Assembly (NCBI GenBank): GCA_039640505.1
Contig: CP046865.1
Span: forward strand, 2,781,501-2,845,500
Source: Rhodobacteraceae bacterium Araon29
GTDB lineage: Bacteria; Pseudomonadota; Alphaproteobacteria; Rhodobacterales; Rhodobacteraceae
Reading direction: 5' to 3'
Length of the DNA stretch: 64,000 nt
The position numbers were made by a program, and so were the translations under genes. Under the pieces are notes generated by a model, which searched no databases, was not told the DNA's origin, and saw only the letters and a list, made by a program, of their open reading frames with translations. Shown one piece after another: positions 27,409-36,287 of the stretch; positions within the stretch are counted from its first letter, which is position 1; the number at the start of each line of letters is the position of its first letter.

Positions 27409-29142
27409 ATGAGGTCTACATATTTATTTCTTATTTCCTCATCACTTGTGGTGCTATCGGCCCCTTTGTATGCGGATGACTTTACCGTATCGAGCACATC
27501 TTCTAGTACAAACGGTGGCCACACAGTCAATGGCTCGGATAATTTGACGGTTACATCAGCGGGGTCGATATCGCCCGTTAATGCGCATGGGATTTCCACC
27601 ACCGGGGGATCGAACACGATCACTGTCGAGGGCTCTATCACGACCTTAAATGGTCGTAGCGGCATCCAATCAACCAATGAAAGCGGCAATCAGATTACGC
27701 TTTCTGGTTCGGCACATATTACAAGCACTTCTAACGGCGCGCAGGGCACTGGTATCAACATCGGAGGCGGTAGCGGGGGCAATAATAACAGCATCACGCT
27801 ATCAGATTCAGCAAGAATCACCACGATCGGAAACAGTGGAATTGGCATTTCAATCTTTGGCGACAACAATACTGTAACCCTGTCAAAAGGCACCGAAATT
27901 TCAACATCGGGGACCTCAGCAGATGGCATTTATGTCTATGATGGAAGCGGAAACACCATTAATGTTGCAGGGAAAATCAAAGCCACTAATACGGACGCGA
28001 AAGCAGTACATCTGGAAGGTGGCGCGAACGGTGTGGTTAATTTTCAAGAGGGCGCATTGATCATCGGCCCAATTCACACAGACAATGATTATGCCACAGG
28101 TTCGATTTTAAACATAGATGTGGGTTTAGGGACCTCATATATTTTTACAACCTCAGGCACTTGGACGGTGAATGATCTGGACGGACGCTCATTTACCTAT
28201 TCGGGCAATGTGGCCTCGTCTCTGAGCGCGGGTAATAGCGAAACCGCCGATGAAATGCTGTTTATGAGCACTGGCAGCCTGCAATCCTCGCTTAAGAGCA
28301 ATGTCGGCAGCGACGAAAGCGGATGGGTAGATATTTACGCCCGTTCCTCAGAGCGCAAGGCCAATACAGCGCAGCCTACGATGCTTCCCTATAAAGCAAA
28401 CGCAAGCGGGCTGAGCGTCGGCGTGCCAGTGCTGTCAGGGGCACGCTCTCTAGATGTGGTGATCAACAGCCACCACGCAGCGCTGAATATCGCAGAAGAC
28501 AGTCAAATTCTTGACAGCCTGTCCACCAAACTTGGGGTGGTACTCACACAAGCACCTACATCTGACGGCTGGCAACTTGCAGGCTCGGCATTTGTTGGCC
28601 GCACCAGCCATGACGGAACGCGCGGCAAGGTACTGGATAACCTGGCCGAGACCGGCATGCGCAGCCTGACCTCTGAGTTTTCCAGCAATGATGCGGTTCT
28701 GGCCATCAGCGCAAATTATAGCACGGAGCTGAGCAAAACCATGCGCTTTGAAGGCGGCCTTGAAGGCAGTTATGCCTATCAGGACATTGCTGCCTACAGC
28801 GAGAGCAGCAATTTTTCCTGGGCAGCGCGCAAACTGGCACAAACGTCAGGCAAGGTATCGGCAGGAGTGGTGTACCAATCTAGCGAAAATCTGAATTATC
28901 AATTCCGTCTCGGGGCTCAGCATCGCACCGTGATTCAGGGCGCACAGACATCCTATACGGCCTATGGCACCGCTTATAGCTTGGATGCAGGGCTGACATC
29001 GGAAACCTACTACGATGCAGAAGTTCGGTTCAACTATCTCGGCGGTGATGGCATGAACCTAACAGGAAGCCTCGGCGGCTTTAGCTCTGACCTCACCACC
29101 AGCGGCATGACGGCGCATCTTTGGCTCAACTGGGCGTTTTAA
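27409..29142 (+). CDS. Compact autotransporter with beta-helix repeat passenger
   Basis: 577 residues. A signal peptide (1-22, cut likely after PLYA) precedes a Ser/Thr/Gly/Asn-rich passenger (about 23-230) containing at least four copies of an N-x-I/V-T/N-L/V-S/A coil motif (NQITLSGSAHI, NSITLSDSARI, NTVTLSKGTEI, NTINVAGKI) spaced about 27-33 residues, typical of a right-handed beta-helix. A linker (about 230-330) leads to a C-terminal beta-barrel (about 335-577) ending HLWLNWAF, with the terminal aromatic residue of outer-membrane proteins. Type V secretion to the cell surface is expected. Ligand or activity unknown. Convergent with the MATE gene. Confidence 0.85.
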   Translation: MRSTYLFLISSSLVVLSAPLYADDFTVSSTSSSTNGGHTVNGSDNLTVTSAGSISPVNAHGISTTGGSNTITVEGSITTLNGRSGIQSTNESGNQITLSGSAHITSTSNGAQGTGINIGGGSGGNNNSITLSDSARITTIGNSGIGISIFGDNNTVTLSKGTEISTSGTSADGIYVYDGSGNTINVAGKIKATNTDAKAVHLEGGANGVVNFQEGALIIGPIHTDNDYATGSILNIDVGLGTSYIFTTSGTWTVNDLDGRSFTYSGNVASSLSAGNSETADEMLFMSTGSLQSSLKSNVGSDESGWVDIYARSSERKANTAQPTMLPYKANASGLSVGVPVLSGARSLDVVINSHHAALNIAEDSQILDSLSTKLGVVLTQAPTSDGWQLAGSAFVGRTSHDGTRGKVLDNLAETGMRSLTSEFSSNDAVLAISANYSTELSKTMRFEGGLEGSYAYQDIAAYSESSNFSWAARKLAQTSGKVSAGVVYQSSENLNYQFRLGAQHRTVIQGAQTSYTAYGTAYSLDAGLTSETYYDAEVRFNYLGGDGMNLTGSLGGFSSDLTTSGMTAHLWLNWAF

Positions 29143-29169
29143 GCGCTAAAGGGGCCGACAACTTGCAGA

Positions 29170-30477
29170 CTAAGCTTTGTCCGCCGCAGACTCCAGCGCC
29201 GGATAGCGCATCGCGAGCGTTGCCCCCCGCGCAACAAGCGAAACAAGCAATGCTATCCAAAGCCCATGCATTGCCAAAAACGGTAGCAGCGCAAGCAGGC
29301 ACAGGATATATATACCTAGGCTGACCGCCATCATATCACGCATCGCCGCCGTTTGGGTTGCCCCTAAAAATACCCCGTCAAGCATAAAGGCCGGCAAGCT
29401 TAGCGCGGCCGCAGCTATTAGATACGGAAGATAGCGTTGTGCCTCGACTTGGACCTCGGTTGCTTTTGTCATCACAGTAATAAGACCCTCACCGCCTAGG
29501 CCGATGCCGGCGGCAAGAATGAAAACCATAGCTACCCCCCACTGTGTGCATTTGATCACGCTTTGACGCAGGGCCTGGCGGTTTTTGCCGCCAACCGCCT
29601 GACCTACTAGGGTTTCAACTGCAAAGGCAAACCCATCTAGAGCAAAAGACGTTAATGCGAAAAACTGCATCAGCACCTGTGTCGACGCCAGAGGGACATC
29701 ACCGTAACGCGCGGCCACAAAAGTGAAGGAGACAAAAATCACCTGCAGCATCAAAGTGCGCAGTAAAATATCGCGGTTGACCGTCAGCATACGCACCAAC
29801 CGCACGCGATTGAGCACAGCATCCCAAGCCCGAAAGGTCGGCGCCATCAGTGTGTGGCGGCAAAACCACAGTCCTAGGCCCAAACCCGACATTTCTGCCA
29901 GCACCGTTGCCAGCGCAACGCCTGATGCCCCCCACCCAAGGCCCAGCACAAACCACAAATCCAAAATGATATTGAGCCCGTTCATCCACAGCTGAAGATA
30001 CAGCACCTCTCTGGTCCGCTCTTGCCCGATCAGCCATCCGACCAACCCCAATACCGCAATCGCCGCTGGCGCGCTATAAATACGAATGCGCAAATAGTCC
30101 CGTGCCATGGATTCGACCGCCTCAGAGGCTGGCGAGACCTGAAAAGCGCCCCAGAATAAAGGCGTTTGAAGCACAAATATCAACCCACCTGACACAATGG
30201 CAAAAAGCAGGACACGGCTTAAAATAGCGGCTACCTCAGCGCGATCACCAGCGCCAACCGCCTGCGATGTCAGCCCCGTTGTGCCCATCCGCAAAAATCC
30301 GAAAAACCAATACACTGTGGTGAGGATCAAAGCGCCGATGGCCACCGCGCCTATCGGAACAGGGGATTTGATCTGTCCCACAACTCCGGTATCGACCAAC
30401 CCAAGAAGCGGCACCGTAATATTGGCCAGCAAAATCGGAACAGCGATTTTTAAGACACGCGAATGAGTAATTTGCAT
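29170..30477 (-). CDS. MATE family efflux transporter (DinF-like)
   Basis: A 435-residue, twelve-helix membrane protein of the multidrug and toxic-compound extrusion family: ILLANITVPLLGLVDTGVVGQI at the N-terminus, MGTTGLTSQAVGAGD, and in the second half ALDGFAFAVETLVGQAVGGKN, the DinF/NorM hallmark repeats. It would export cationic or organic compounds using a Na+ or H+ gradient. It starts 14 bases after the stop of the thioesterase gene and is probably the last gene of a three-gene unit. Confidence 0.92.
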   Translation of the reverse strand: MQITHSRVLKIAVPILLANITVPLLGLVDTGVVGQIKSPVPIGAVAIGALILTTVYWFFGFLRMGTTGLTSQAVGAGDRAEVAAILSRVLLFAIVSGGLIFVLQTPLFWGAFQVSPASEAVESMARDYLRIRIYSAPAAIAVLGLVGWLIGQERTREVLYLQLWMNGLNIILDLWFVLGLGWGASGVALATVLAEMSGLGLGLWFCRHTLMAPTFRAWDAVLNRVRLVRMLTVNRDILLRTLMLQVIFVSFTFVAARYGDVPLASTQVLMQFFALTSFALDGFAFAVETLVGQAVGGKNRQALRQSVIKCTQWGVAMVFILAAGIGLGGEGLITVMTKATEVQVEAQRYLPYLIAAAALSLPAFMLDGVFLGATQTAAMRDMMAVSLGIYILCLLALLPFLAMHGLWIALLVSLVARGATLAMRYPALESAADKA

Positions 30478-30491
30478 GCCTTAGCCCGCCA

Positions 30492-31007
30492 TCATGCCTT
30501 ATTGTCGCTATCTGGCATCAGAAAATGCCCTGTCGCTTGTGCGAAAATCCGGCTCCGGTTGTCTTGCCAGGCTTCCACATAAACCGACGCATAGCGCCGC
30601 CCCGAGCGGTTAACCCGTGCACGCGCATAAGCATCGCGCGGCAAACCTGATCTTAGATAATCCACAGAAAAATCAATTGTCTTGGGGATTTTAATCAAGT
30701 CGCCCTGCGCAATGGCTTCGGGCGTCAGGGTGCCGGTTTCAACACTTTTCCAAAGTCCAGTCCACCCTAGTTCAATCACCGCCGCCACTTCAAGAAAGGC
30801 GGCCGTCGCACCGCCATGCAGCGCTGGAAGCATAGGATTGCCCACCAGTTTTTCATGATAGGGCATCACTGCGGTTAGCTCATCGCCGCGGCGGTCAAAT
30901 TGAATGCCAAGAAACTGGATATAGGGGATCGACGCCAGCAACGCGGCCAAGGCCGCATCGCGGCGCTGTTTGACCACTTGGACCGGTTCAGGGCGTTTTG
31001 ATACCAT
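30492..31007 (-). CDS. PaaI-family hotdog thioesterase
   Basis: A 171-residue hotdog protein. The central PMLPALHGGATAAFLEVAAVIEL segment holds the HGG and acidic positions used by PaaI-type acyl-CoA thioesterases, followed by PKTIDFSVDYLRSGLPRDAYARA. It probably hydrolyses aryl- or acyl-CoA. ATG 31007 lies two bases after the stop of a second PaaI-like gene, so the two are coupled tandem paralogues and might act as a heteromer (inference). Confidence 0.88.
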   Translation of the reverse strand: MVSKRPEPVQVVKQRRDAALAALLASIPYIQFLGIQFDRRGDELTAVMPYHEKLVGNPMLPALHGGATAAFLEVAAVIELGWTGLWKSVETGTLTPEAIAQGDLIKIPKTIDFSVDYLRSGLPRDAYARARVNRSGRRYASVYVEAWQDNRSRIFAQATGHFLMPDSDNKA

Positions 31008-31009
31008 TT

Positions 31010-31429
31010 TTAAGCTCCCGTCACAAAAGCGCCAGCGGCCGTGGCGACAGGTTTATCATCATTGTCATCAAGCGCCACCGCCCGCACAAAGGCAACGTTG
31101 CGGGTCACATTATAACAGGTGGCTTTGGCCCTGATATTTTGGCCCGGTGTGGCGGGCCGCATATAATCAACCCGCAAATCAATGGTCGCGGTCAGACCCT
31201 TTTGGTCCGGATGGCTCATTACAGCCGCGCCGCAACACCCGTCAAGCAGTGCAAAGACCGCTCCGCCGTGAATCACGCCTGTTGCAGGGTCGCCAATAAA
31301 TTTCTCATTATAGGGCATCCCCATTTCCGCCGTCCCTTGACCGATGTCGTCAAGCCATATGCCAAGGGCTTTGGCATGCGGAATGGCTTCGGAGAATTGT
31401 TTTGCCAATTTTGTTTTATCGATAGCCAT
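31010..31429 (-). CDS. PaaI-family hotdog thioesterase
   Basis: A 139-residue hotdog protein with GDPATGVIHGGAVFALLDGCCGAAV, the PaaI/UPF0152-type active-site helix carrying His-Gly-Gly and Asp, followed by TIDLRVDYMRPATPGQNI. It is first in a minus-strand unit with the 171-residue paralogue (2-base gap) and the MATE exporter. Divergent from the MerR-led acyl-CoA region, so both directions could serve acyl-CoA metabolism. Confidence 0.9.
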   Translation of the reverse strand: MAIDKTKLAKQFSEAIPHAKALGIWLDDIGQGTAEMGMPYNEKFIGDPATGVIHGGAVFALLDGCCGAAVMSHPDQKGLTATIDLRVDYMRPATPGQNIRAKATCYNVTRNVAFVRAVALDDNDDKPVATAAGAFVTGA

Positions 31430-31540
31430 TGATTTCTCTTTCTTGCTGCATCCCTTAGAAACCCAAAACCATAAATCCGCAAGCGTGGCGGTTGCCCTTC
31501 TGATCGGATCATCCTAATTTAGGAGTCGGAGAGACAAACA

Positions 31541-31915
31541 ATGCCAGATACTCGTATAACATTCAAAGAAATGTGCGCCACATTCAAGGTAACGCCGCGT
31601 ACTTTACGCTATTATGAATATATTGAGCTGTTGCAACCCGAGCGCGAAGGCCGCTCGCGGTTTTATGGCCCGCGCGAGATGGCGCGCATGACTTTGATTA
31701 TGCGGGGCCGCAAATTTGGCTTTCAATTGGAAGAGACGCGGCAATGGCTTTTGATCTATGATCAAGAAGGCACCCAAAAGCAAATGGCCGTGTTTACCAA
31801 GATGGCGACTAAAAAAATCGCCGAACTGGAAGAGCAGCAGATCCAATTGGCCCAAACACTTCAAGAGCTTAAAGATATGCGCGAAAAAACCGCGAAGCTT
31901 ATGAAGGAAAGTTGA
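31541..31915 (+). CDS. MerR-family transcriptional regulator (first of tandem pair)
   Basis: 124 residues: a winged helix-turn-helix (about 5-75, FKVTPRTLRYYEYIELLQPEREGRSRFYG) and a C-terminal dimerisation coiled coil (about 85-120). No effector-binding domain or metal-binding cysteines are seen, as in the LiuR-like MerR proteins that control branched-chain and fatty-acid catabolism. GGAG precedes ATG 31541. A perfect inverted repeat begins at its stop codon. Its 76-residue DNA-binding part closely resembles the next gene. Confidence 0.9.
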   Translation: MPDTRITFKEMCATFKVTPRTLRYYEYIELLQPEREGRSRFYGPREMARMTLIMRGRKFGFQLEETRQWLLIYDQEGTQKQMAVFTKMATKKIAELEEQQIQLAQTLQELKDMREKTAKLMKES

Positions 31916-31938
31916 CGTAACGTTTGGCTTACGTCAAC
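31911..31938. promoter_or_regulatory. Perfect 10-bp inverted repeat, candidate MerR operator
   Basis: GTTGACGTAA (31911-31920) and TTACGTCAAC (31929-31938) are exact reverse complements separated by eight bases. The left arm overlaps the stop of the first merR gene. The ACGTAA/TTACGT core resembles operators of MerR-type LiuR regulators of acyl-CoA catabolism (recalled motif). The site lies before the second merR and the acyl-CoA dehydrogenase genes. Confidence 0.6.
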
Positions 31939-31950
31939 GTCAACTATCGC

Positions 31951-31985
31951 CTATTCAATGTTCAGTTTTCCGAATCATTGAATAG
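31951..31985. promoter_or_regulatory. Second perfect 10-bp inverted repeat before merR2
   Basis: CTATTCAATG (31951-31960) and CATTGAATAG (31976-31985) are exact reverse complements around a 15-base loop, ending 11 bases before the second merR ATG. With no T-run it is not a standard terminator; it could be a second operator or an RNA hairpin masking the ribosome-binding site. Confidence 0.45.
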
Positions 31986-31996
31986 GCTCTGCTTTG

Positions 31997-32398
31997 ATGA
32001 CCGACACCCCAATGACCATTCGCGAAATGAGCGATGCGTTCCAAATCACGCCCAGAACCTTGCGGTTTTACGAAGCAAAAGAGCTTTTATTTCCCGTGCG
32101 AGAAGGCCAAAAGCGTCTGTTCACTAAGCGTGATCGCGCCCGGCTCAAGCTGATATTGCGCGGAAAGCGATTTGGGTTTTCACTCGAAGAAATTCGCCAG
32201 TTGCTTGAAATGTACGATGTGAGCGATCCTGAGCAAACCCAGCTAAAAGAAACCTACACAATCGCACAAAAGCACCTTCAGGAGCTGAAAAACAAACGCG
32301 ATGAACTGGATGGGGTCATCGCCGATTTTGAAGAACAGATCAAATGGGGCGAAAGCATACTGCGCGCCTCAGGGTCAATGCAAGACGCCACCGAATAA
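31997..32398 (+). CDS. MerR-family transcriptional regulator (second of tandem pair)
   Basis: 133 residues from ATG 31997 (a TTG one codon earlier is also open). Winged HTH (about 6-75, FQITPRTLRFYEAKELLFPVREGQKRLFT) and a C-terminal coiled coil (about 85-125). It resembles the preceding regulator throughout the DNA-binding part and is probably a tandem duplicate. It lies 24 bases upstream of the acyl-CoA dehydrogenase gene on the same strand, so it likely regulates that operon, perhaps responding to an acyl-CoA (inference). Confidence 0.9.
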   Translation: MTDTPMTIREMSDAFQITPRTLRFYEAKELLFPVREGQKRLFTKRDRARLKLILRGKRFGFSLEEIRQLLEMYDVSDPEQTQLKETYTIAQKHLQELKNKRDELDGVIADFEEQIKWGESILRASGSMQDATE

Positions 32399-32422
32399 CA
32401 ACTTTATATAACAGAGAACACC

Positions 32423-34204
32423 ATGCCAAATTATACTGCTCCGACCAAAGACATGCTATTCGTGCTTAACGATGTCTTGAAAATTAATACCCTTGATATT
32501 CCGGGATATGACGAACTTGAGGCCGATTTCACAGCTGCGGTACTCAACGAATGTGGCAAGTTGACCTCAGAAGTTCTCGCGCCTCTTAACGCGGTCGGCG
32601 ACCTTGAAGGATGCCGACTTGAAAACGGCGTTGTGCGTACGCCCACAGGGTTCAAGGATGCTTTTGAAGCGGTCAAAGCTGGCGGCTGGGCCGGACTGGA
32701 TTGCGACCCTGAATATGGTGGGCAGAACATGCCCTATATAATGGCCACCGCAGCGAGCGAAATGTTCGGCTCGGCAAATATGGCATTTAGCATGTATCAG
32801 GGCCTCACCCATGGCGCCTACTCGGCGATCCATACCCATGGATCAGAAGACCAAAAGGCAACCTATCTGCCCAAAATGGTCAGCTGCGAGTGGACCGGCA
32901 CTATGAACCTGACTGAACCGCATTGCGGGACAGATTTGGGTTTGATGCGGACCAAAGCCGAACCTCAAGATGATGGCAGCTATGCCATCACCGGCCAAAA
33001 GATTTTCATCTCTGCCGGCGATCATGATATGGCTGAAAATATCATCCATTTGGTCTTGGCAAAAATTCCGGGCGGACCAGAGGGCATCAAAGGCGTGTCG
33101 CTTTTTATTGTGCCCAAGTTCCTGGTGAACCAAGACGGCAGCTTAGGTCAGCGCAATGACCTATCCGTCGGGAAACTTGAAGAAAAAATGGGCATTCACG
33201 GCAATTCAACCTGTGTGATGAACTATGACGGCGCCACCGGCTATCTGGTGGGCGATGCGCATAAAGGCATGCGCGCGATGTTTACCATGATGAATGAGGC
33301 CCGGCTTGGGGTCGGAGTGCAAGGCTATGCGCAGGCCGAAGTGGCCTATCAAAACGCGCTTGCCTATGCCAAAGACCGGCTTCAGGGCCGCGATGTCACC
33401 GGGGTAAAAAACCCCGATGGTTCTGCCGATCCCTTGATCGTTCACCCCGACATCCGGCGCAACCTGATGGAGCAGAAAAGCTTTGTCGAAGGCGCGCGTG
33501 CCTTTACCTATTGGGGCGCCCATATGATCGACCGGGCGCACCGCTTGAAGGACCAGGATGCAGATGGCTTGGTCAGCCTGCTGACCCCCGTGATCAAAGG
33601 GTTTTTAAGCGATAAAGGTTTCGATATGTGCGTTCAGGCGCAGCAAATTTACGGCGGCCATGGCTACATCGAAGAATGGGGCATGTCACAATTTGCCCGT
33701 GATGCGCGTATCGCGATGATCTATGAAGGCGCTAATGGCATTCAAGCGCTTGATCTGGTTGGTCGTAAGTTAACACATGACGGCGGCAAGCATGTCATGG
33801 CCTTTTTTAATCTGGTTCGCGGATGTATTGATGACAGCACTGATTTAGGTGACGATTTCAATCGCGACTTTTTAGCCCCGCTAAAAACAGCCAGCAAAAA
33901 TCTGCAGGAAGCGGCGATGTATTTTGCCCAAAATGGCATCAAAACCCCCAACAATGCACTCGCTGGCTCTTATGACTTCATGCATATGTTTGGTCATGTC
34001 TGCCTCGGGCTGATGTGGGCGAAAATGGCCAAAGCCAGCCATCTTGCCCTGCGCGAGGGCGCCGATGACGCGGCGTTTCACGAGACAAAGATTGCTACTG
34101 GGCAGTATTACATGGCACGGCAACTGCCGGCGACCGCCATGCACCTGGCGCGTATTCAATCGGGCGCGGATACAGTGATGGCGTTAAAGGCGGCAAATTT
34201 TTAA
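32423..34204 (+). CDS. Acyl-CoA dehydrogenase, DmdC/FadE-type long form
   Basis: 593 residues, longer than the usual 380. Acyl-CoA dehydrogenase domains span about 35-470 ([41 protein letters not shown], and the catalytic-glutamate region with [20 protein letters not shown]), plus an extra C-terminal helical domain (about 475-593). This architecture matches 3-methylmercaptopropionyl-CoA dehydrogenase (DmdC) and related long-form enzymes of roseobacters. It forms an enoyl-CoA and reduces FAD/ETF. Whether the substrate is the DMSP product MMPA-CoA or a fatty acyl-CoA cannot be decided from sequence alone. Confidence 0.88.
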   Translation: MPNYTAPTKDMLFVLNDVLKINTLDIPGYDELEADFTAAVLNECGKLTSEVLAPLNAVGDLEGCRLENGVVRTPTGFKDAFEAVKAGGWAGLDCDPEYGGQNMPYIMATAASEMFGSANMAFSMYQGLTHGAYSAIHTHGSEDQKATYLPKMVSCEWTGTMNLTEPHCGTDLGLMRTKAEPQDDGSYAITGQKIFISAGDHDMAENIIHLVLAKIPGGPEGIKGVSLFIVPKFLVNQDGSLGQRNDLSVGKLEEKMGIHGNSTCVMNYDGATGYLVGDAHKGMRAMFTMMNEARLGVGVQGYAQAEVAYQNALAYAKDRLQGRDVTGVKNPDGSADPLIVHPDIRRNLMEQKSFVEGARAFTYWGAHMIDRAHRLKDQDADGLVSLLTPVIKGFLSDKGFDMCVQAQQIYGGHGYIEEWGMSQFARDARIAMIYEGANGIQALDLVGRKLTHDGGKHVMAFFNLVRGCIDDSTDLGDDFNRDFLAPLKTASKNLQEAAMYFAQNGIKTPNNALAGSYDFMHMFGHVCLGLMWAKMAKASHLALREGADDAAFHETKIATGQYYMARQLPATAMHLARIQSGADTVMALKAANF

Positions 34205-34232
34205 CCCTACTAGGGGTGGAAAGGGCATACAC

Positions 34233-35381
34233 ATGGGCATGCAACATTCCAACTGGATGACAGACGAGCATCAGATGCTCGCCGATATGACGGCTAAGTT
34301 CATCTCCGAAGAATGGTCGCCGCAATTTGAACGCTGGCGCAAACAGGGTGAAATGGATCGCGAAACTTGGCAACAAGCCGGCGAACTGGGCCTACTTTGC
34401 CCTTCAATCCCAGAGGAGTACGGAGGTCCCGGCGGGGATTTCGGCCATGAAGCAGCGATTTTGATTGAAGGCAGCCGGGCCAATTTGGCCAGCTGGGGCC
34501 AAGGCATCCATTCGGGTATCGTAGCGCATTACATATTGGCCTACGGCACAGAGGATCAGAAAAAGCGGCTGCTTCCCAAAATGATCAGCGGCGATCTAGT
34601 TAGCGCACTGGCCATGACCGAGCCTTCAGCAGGCTCTGATGTTCAATCGATCAAAACCAAAGCTGTGCGCGATGGAAACGCCTATCGTCTGAGCGGCCAG
34701 AAGACCTTCATCACCAATGGGCAGCATGCCAATTTGATCCTAGTGGCCGCGAAAACAAACCCTGAAGAAAAAGCCAAAGGCGTATCTTTGGTGATTTTAG
34801 AAACAGATGGCGCAGAGGGTTTTAGTCGCGGCCGTAACCTCGACAAGATCGGGATGAAATCTGCCGATACATCCGAGTTGTTCTTCGACAATATCGAAAT
34901 TGCGCCAGAAAACATTCTGGGCGGTGAAGAAGGCAAAGGCTTTTACCAGATGATGCAGCAATTGCCGCAGGAAAGGCTGATCATCGGCTGCGGCGCGGTC
35001 GGCGCCATGGAGGGTGCAGTGGAACGCACCATTGAGTACTGTAAGGAAAGACAGGCCTTTGGCGGGCCGATCCTGCAATTTCAAAACACCAAGTTTAAGC
35101 TGGCTGAATGCAAAACAAAAACCACTGTCGCCCGGGCCTTTTTAGACAATTGTATCGAGGAGCATCTGCGCAGAGAACTCACAGTTGATAAGGCAGCCAT
35201 GTGCAAATACTGGCTGACAGATACACAGGGCGAAGTTTTGGATGACTGCCTGCAACTTCATGGCGGCTACGGGTTTATGCAGGAATATGCGATTGCCGAG
35301 ATGTGGACAGATGCGCGGGTTCAGCGGATCTATGGGGGTACCAATGAAATTATGAAGGAGCTGATTGCGCGCAATCTCTAG
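34233..35381 (+). CDS. Acyl-CoA dehydrogenase
   Basis: A 382-residue standard-length acyl-CoA dehydrogenase. Seen: the helical N-terminal domain (1-115), the FAD-binding [20 protein letters not shown] (about 125-145), [17 protein letters not shown], and a C-terminal domain with [40 protein letters not shown], which holds the FAD-binding and catalytic Glu/Arg positions. It follows the long-form dehydrogenase by 28 bases and presumably shares its promoter. Substrate chain length unknown. Confidence 0.93.
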   Translation: MGMQHSNWMTDEHQMLADMTAKFISEEWSPQFERWRKQGEMDRETWQQAGELGLLCPSIPEEYGGPGGDFGHEAAILIEGSRANLASWGQGIHSGIVAHYILAYGTEDQKKRLLPKMISGDLVSALAMTEPSAGSDVQSIKTKAVRDGNAYRLSGQKTFITNGQHANLILVAAKTNPEEKAKGVSLVILETDGAEGFSRGRNLDKIGMKSADTSELFFDNIEIAPENILGGEEGKGFYQMMQQLPQERLIIGCGAVGAMEGAVERTIEYCKERQAFGGPILQFQNTKFKLAECKTKTTVARAFLDNCIEEHLRRELTVDKAAMCKYWLTDTQGEVLDDCLQLHGGYGFMQEYAIAEMWTDARVQRIYGGTNEIMKELIARNL

Positions 35382-35410
35382 GTGCGGTTCTTTGACTATG
35401 GCGGCTGATT

Positions 35411-35444
35411 GCCTCCGGCGGGAGTATTTGACCAAAGAAAAAAT
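35411..35444 (+). repeat. Roseobacter-type intergenic repeat (CTCCGGCGGGAGTATTT class)
   Basis: GCCTCCGGCGGGAGTATTTG followed by ACCAAAGAAAAAAT closely resembles a short sequence that recurs between genes in many Rhodobacterales genomes (from memory: CCGGCGGGAGTATTTTTGG...AAGAA). CTCC...GGAG gives a small stem. Only one copy was noticed here. The rest of 35382-35637 contains no gene. Confidence 0.5.
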
Positions 35445-35637
35445 GCACGCCTGCCTTTGTGTCTAGGACCTCGAGCAGGCGCGACTTTTCCTTCGGCGCC
35501 CATCGGCTCTCCAGCCTGTTGCGCGCGCCCAAGATGCAGCAAAGAGTTTAACAAGGCCTAAAAGACACAGATTTTTTCTTTGAGAAAATACTCAAAATTG
35601 AAACCGCAGCAATGCAAGGGAAGGTAAGGACAAAAAC

Positions 35638-36276
35638 ATGGGCATGAAACTTTACTGCTTTGGGGAAAGCGGCCACAGCTATAAAGCAGCACTAGCGCTA
35701 GAATTGGCTGGCTGTAACTGGGCGCCAGTATTTGTTGATTTTTTCGCCGGGGAAACCCGTAGCGACGCCTACCGCGCAGATATCAACATCATGGGCGAGG
35801 TGCCGGTTTTGGTGGACGGCGACCTCACGCTCACGCAATCCGGGCGCATTCAGGCCTATATTGCGGAAAAAACCGAACAGCACGGCGGCGCGACAGACGC
35901 AGAAAAAGGCGAGGTTTTGCGCTGGATTCTGTGGGATAATTCCAAGTTTTCCACGCCCATCGGAATAACCCGCTTTCTAATGAACTTTATCCCCGAAGCA
36001 AAAAGGCCACAGCAGGTGATCGAGTTCAATCAAGCGCGCCTTAAGGCAAACTATAAAATACTCAATGCAGCGCTTGAAGGGCGGGATTTTCTGGTGGGGG
36101 ACGCAATTACCCACGCAGATATGACCTGTTGCGGATATCTTTATTACCCCGAACCCTTTGGATTTGATCGAAGTGCCTGGCCAAACATTCATCGTTGGCT
36201 CACAAATATCTCAGCAACACCGGGCTGGAAGGCCCCTTATGATTTAATGCCCGGCAGCCCTGCTGACCGCACTTGA
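35638..36276 (+). CDS. Glutathione S-transferase family protein
   Basis: 212 residues with a thioredoxin-fold N-terminal domain (about 3-80: KLYCFGESGHSYKAALALELAG, then GEVPVLVDGDLTLTQSGRIQAYIAE, holding the cis-Pro and glutathione-gamma-Glu binding Gln-Ser) and a helical C-terminal domain (about 90-205). The Ser in ESGHSYK is a candidate catalytic residue. GSTs occur in fatty-acid operons of this group; the role here is unknown. AGGA precedes ATG 35638, and its stop sits 11 bases before the thiolase ATG. Confidence 0.9.
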   Translation: MGMKLYCFGESGHSYKAALALELAGCNWAPVFVDFFAGETRSDAYRADINIMGEVPVLVDGDLTLTQSGRIQAYIAEKTEQHGGATDAEKGEVLRWILWDNSKFSTPIGITRFLMNFIPEAKRPQQVIEFNQARLKANYKILNAALEGRDFLVGDAITHADMTCCGYLYYPEPFGFDRSAWPNIHRWLTNISATPGWKAPYDLMPGSPADRT

Positions 36277-36287
36277 AGGAGAATGAA

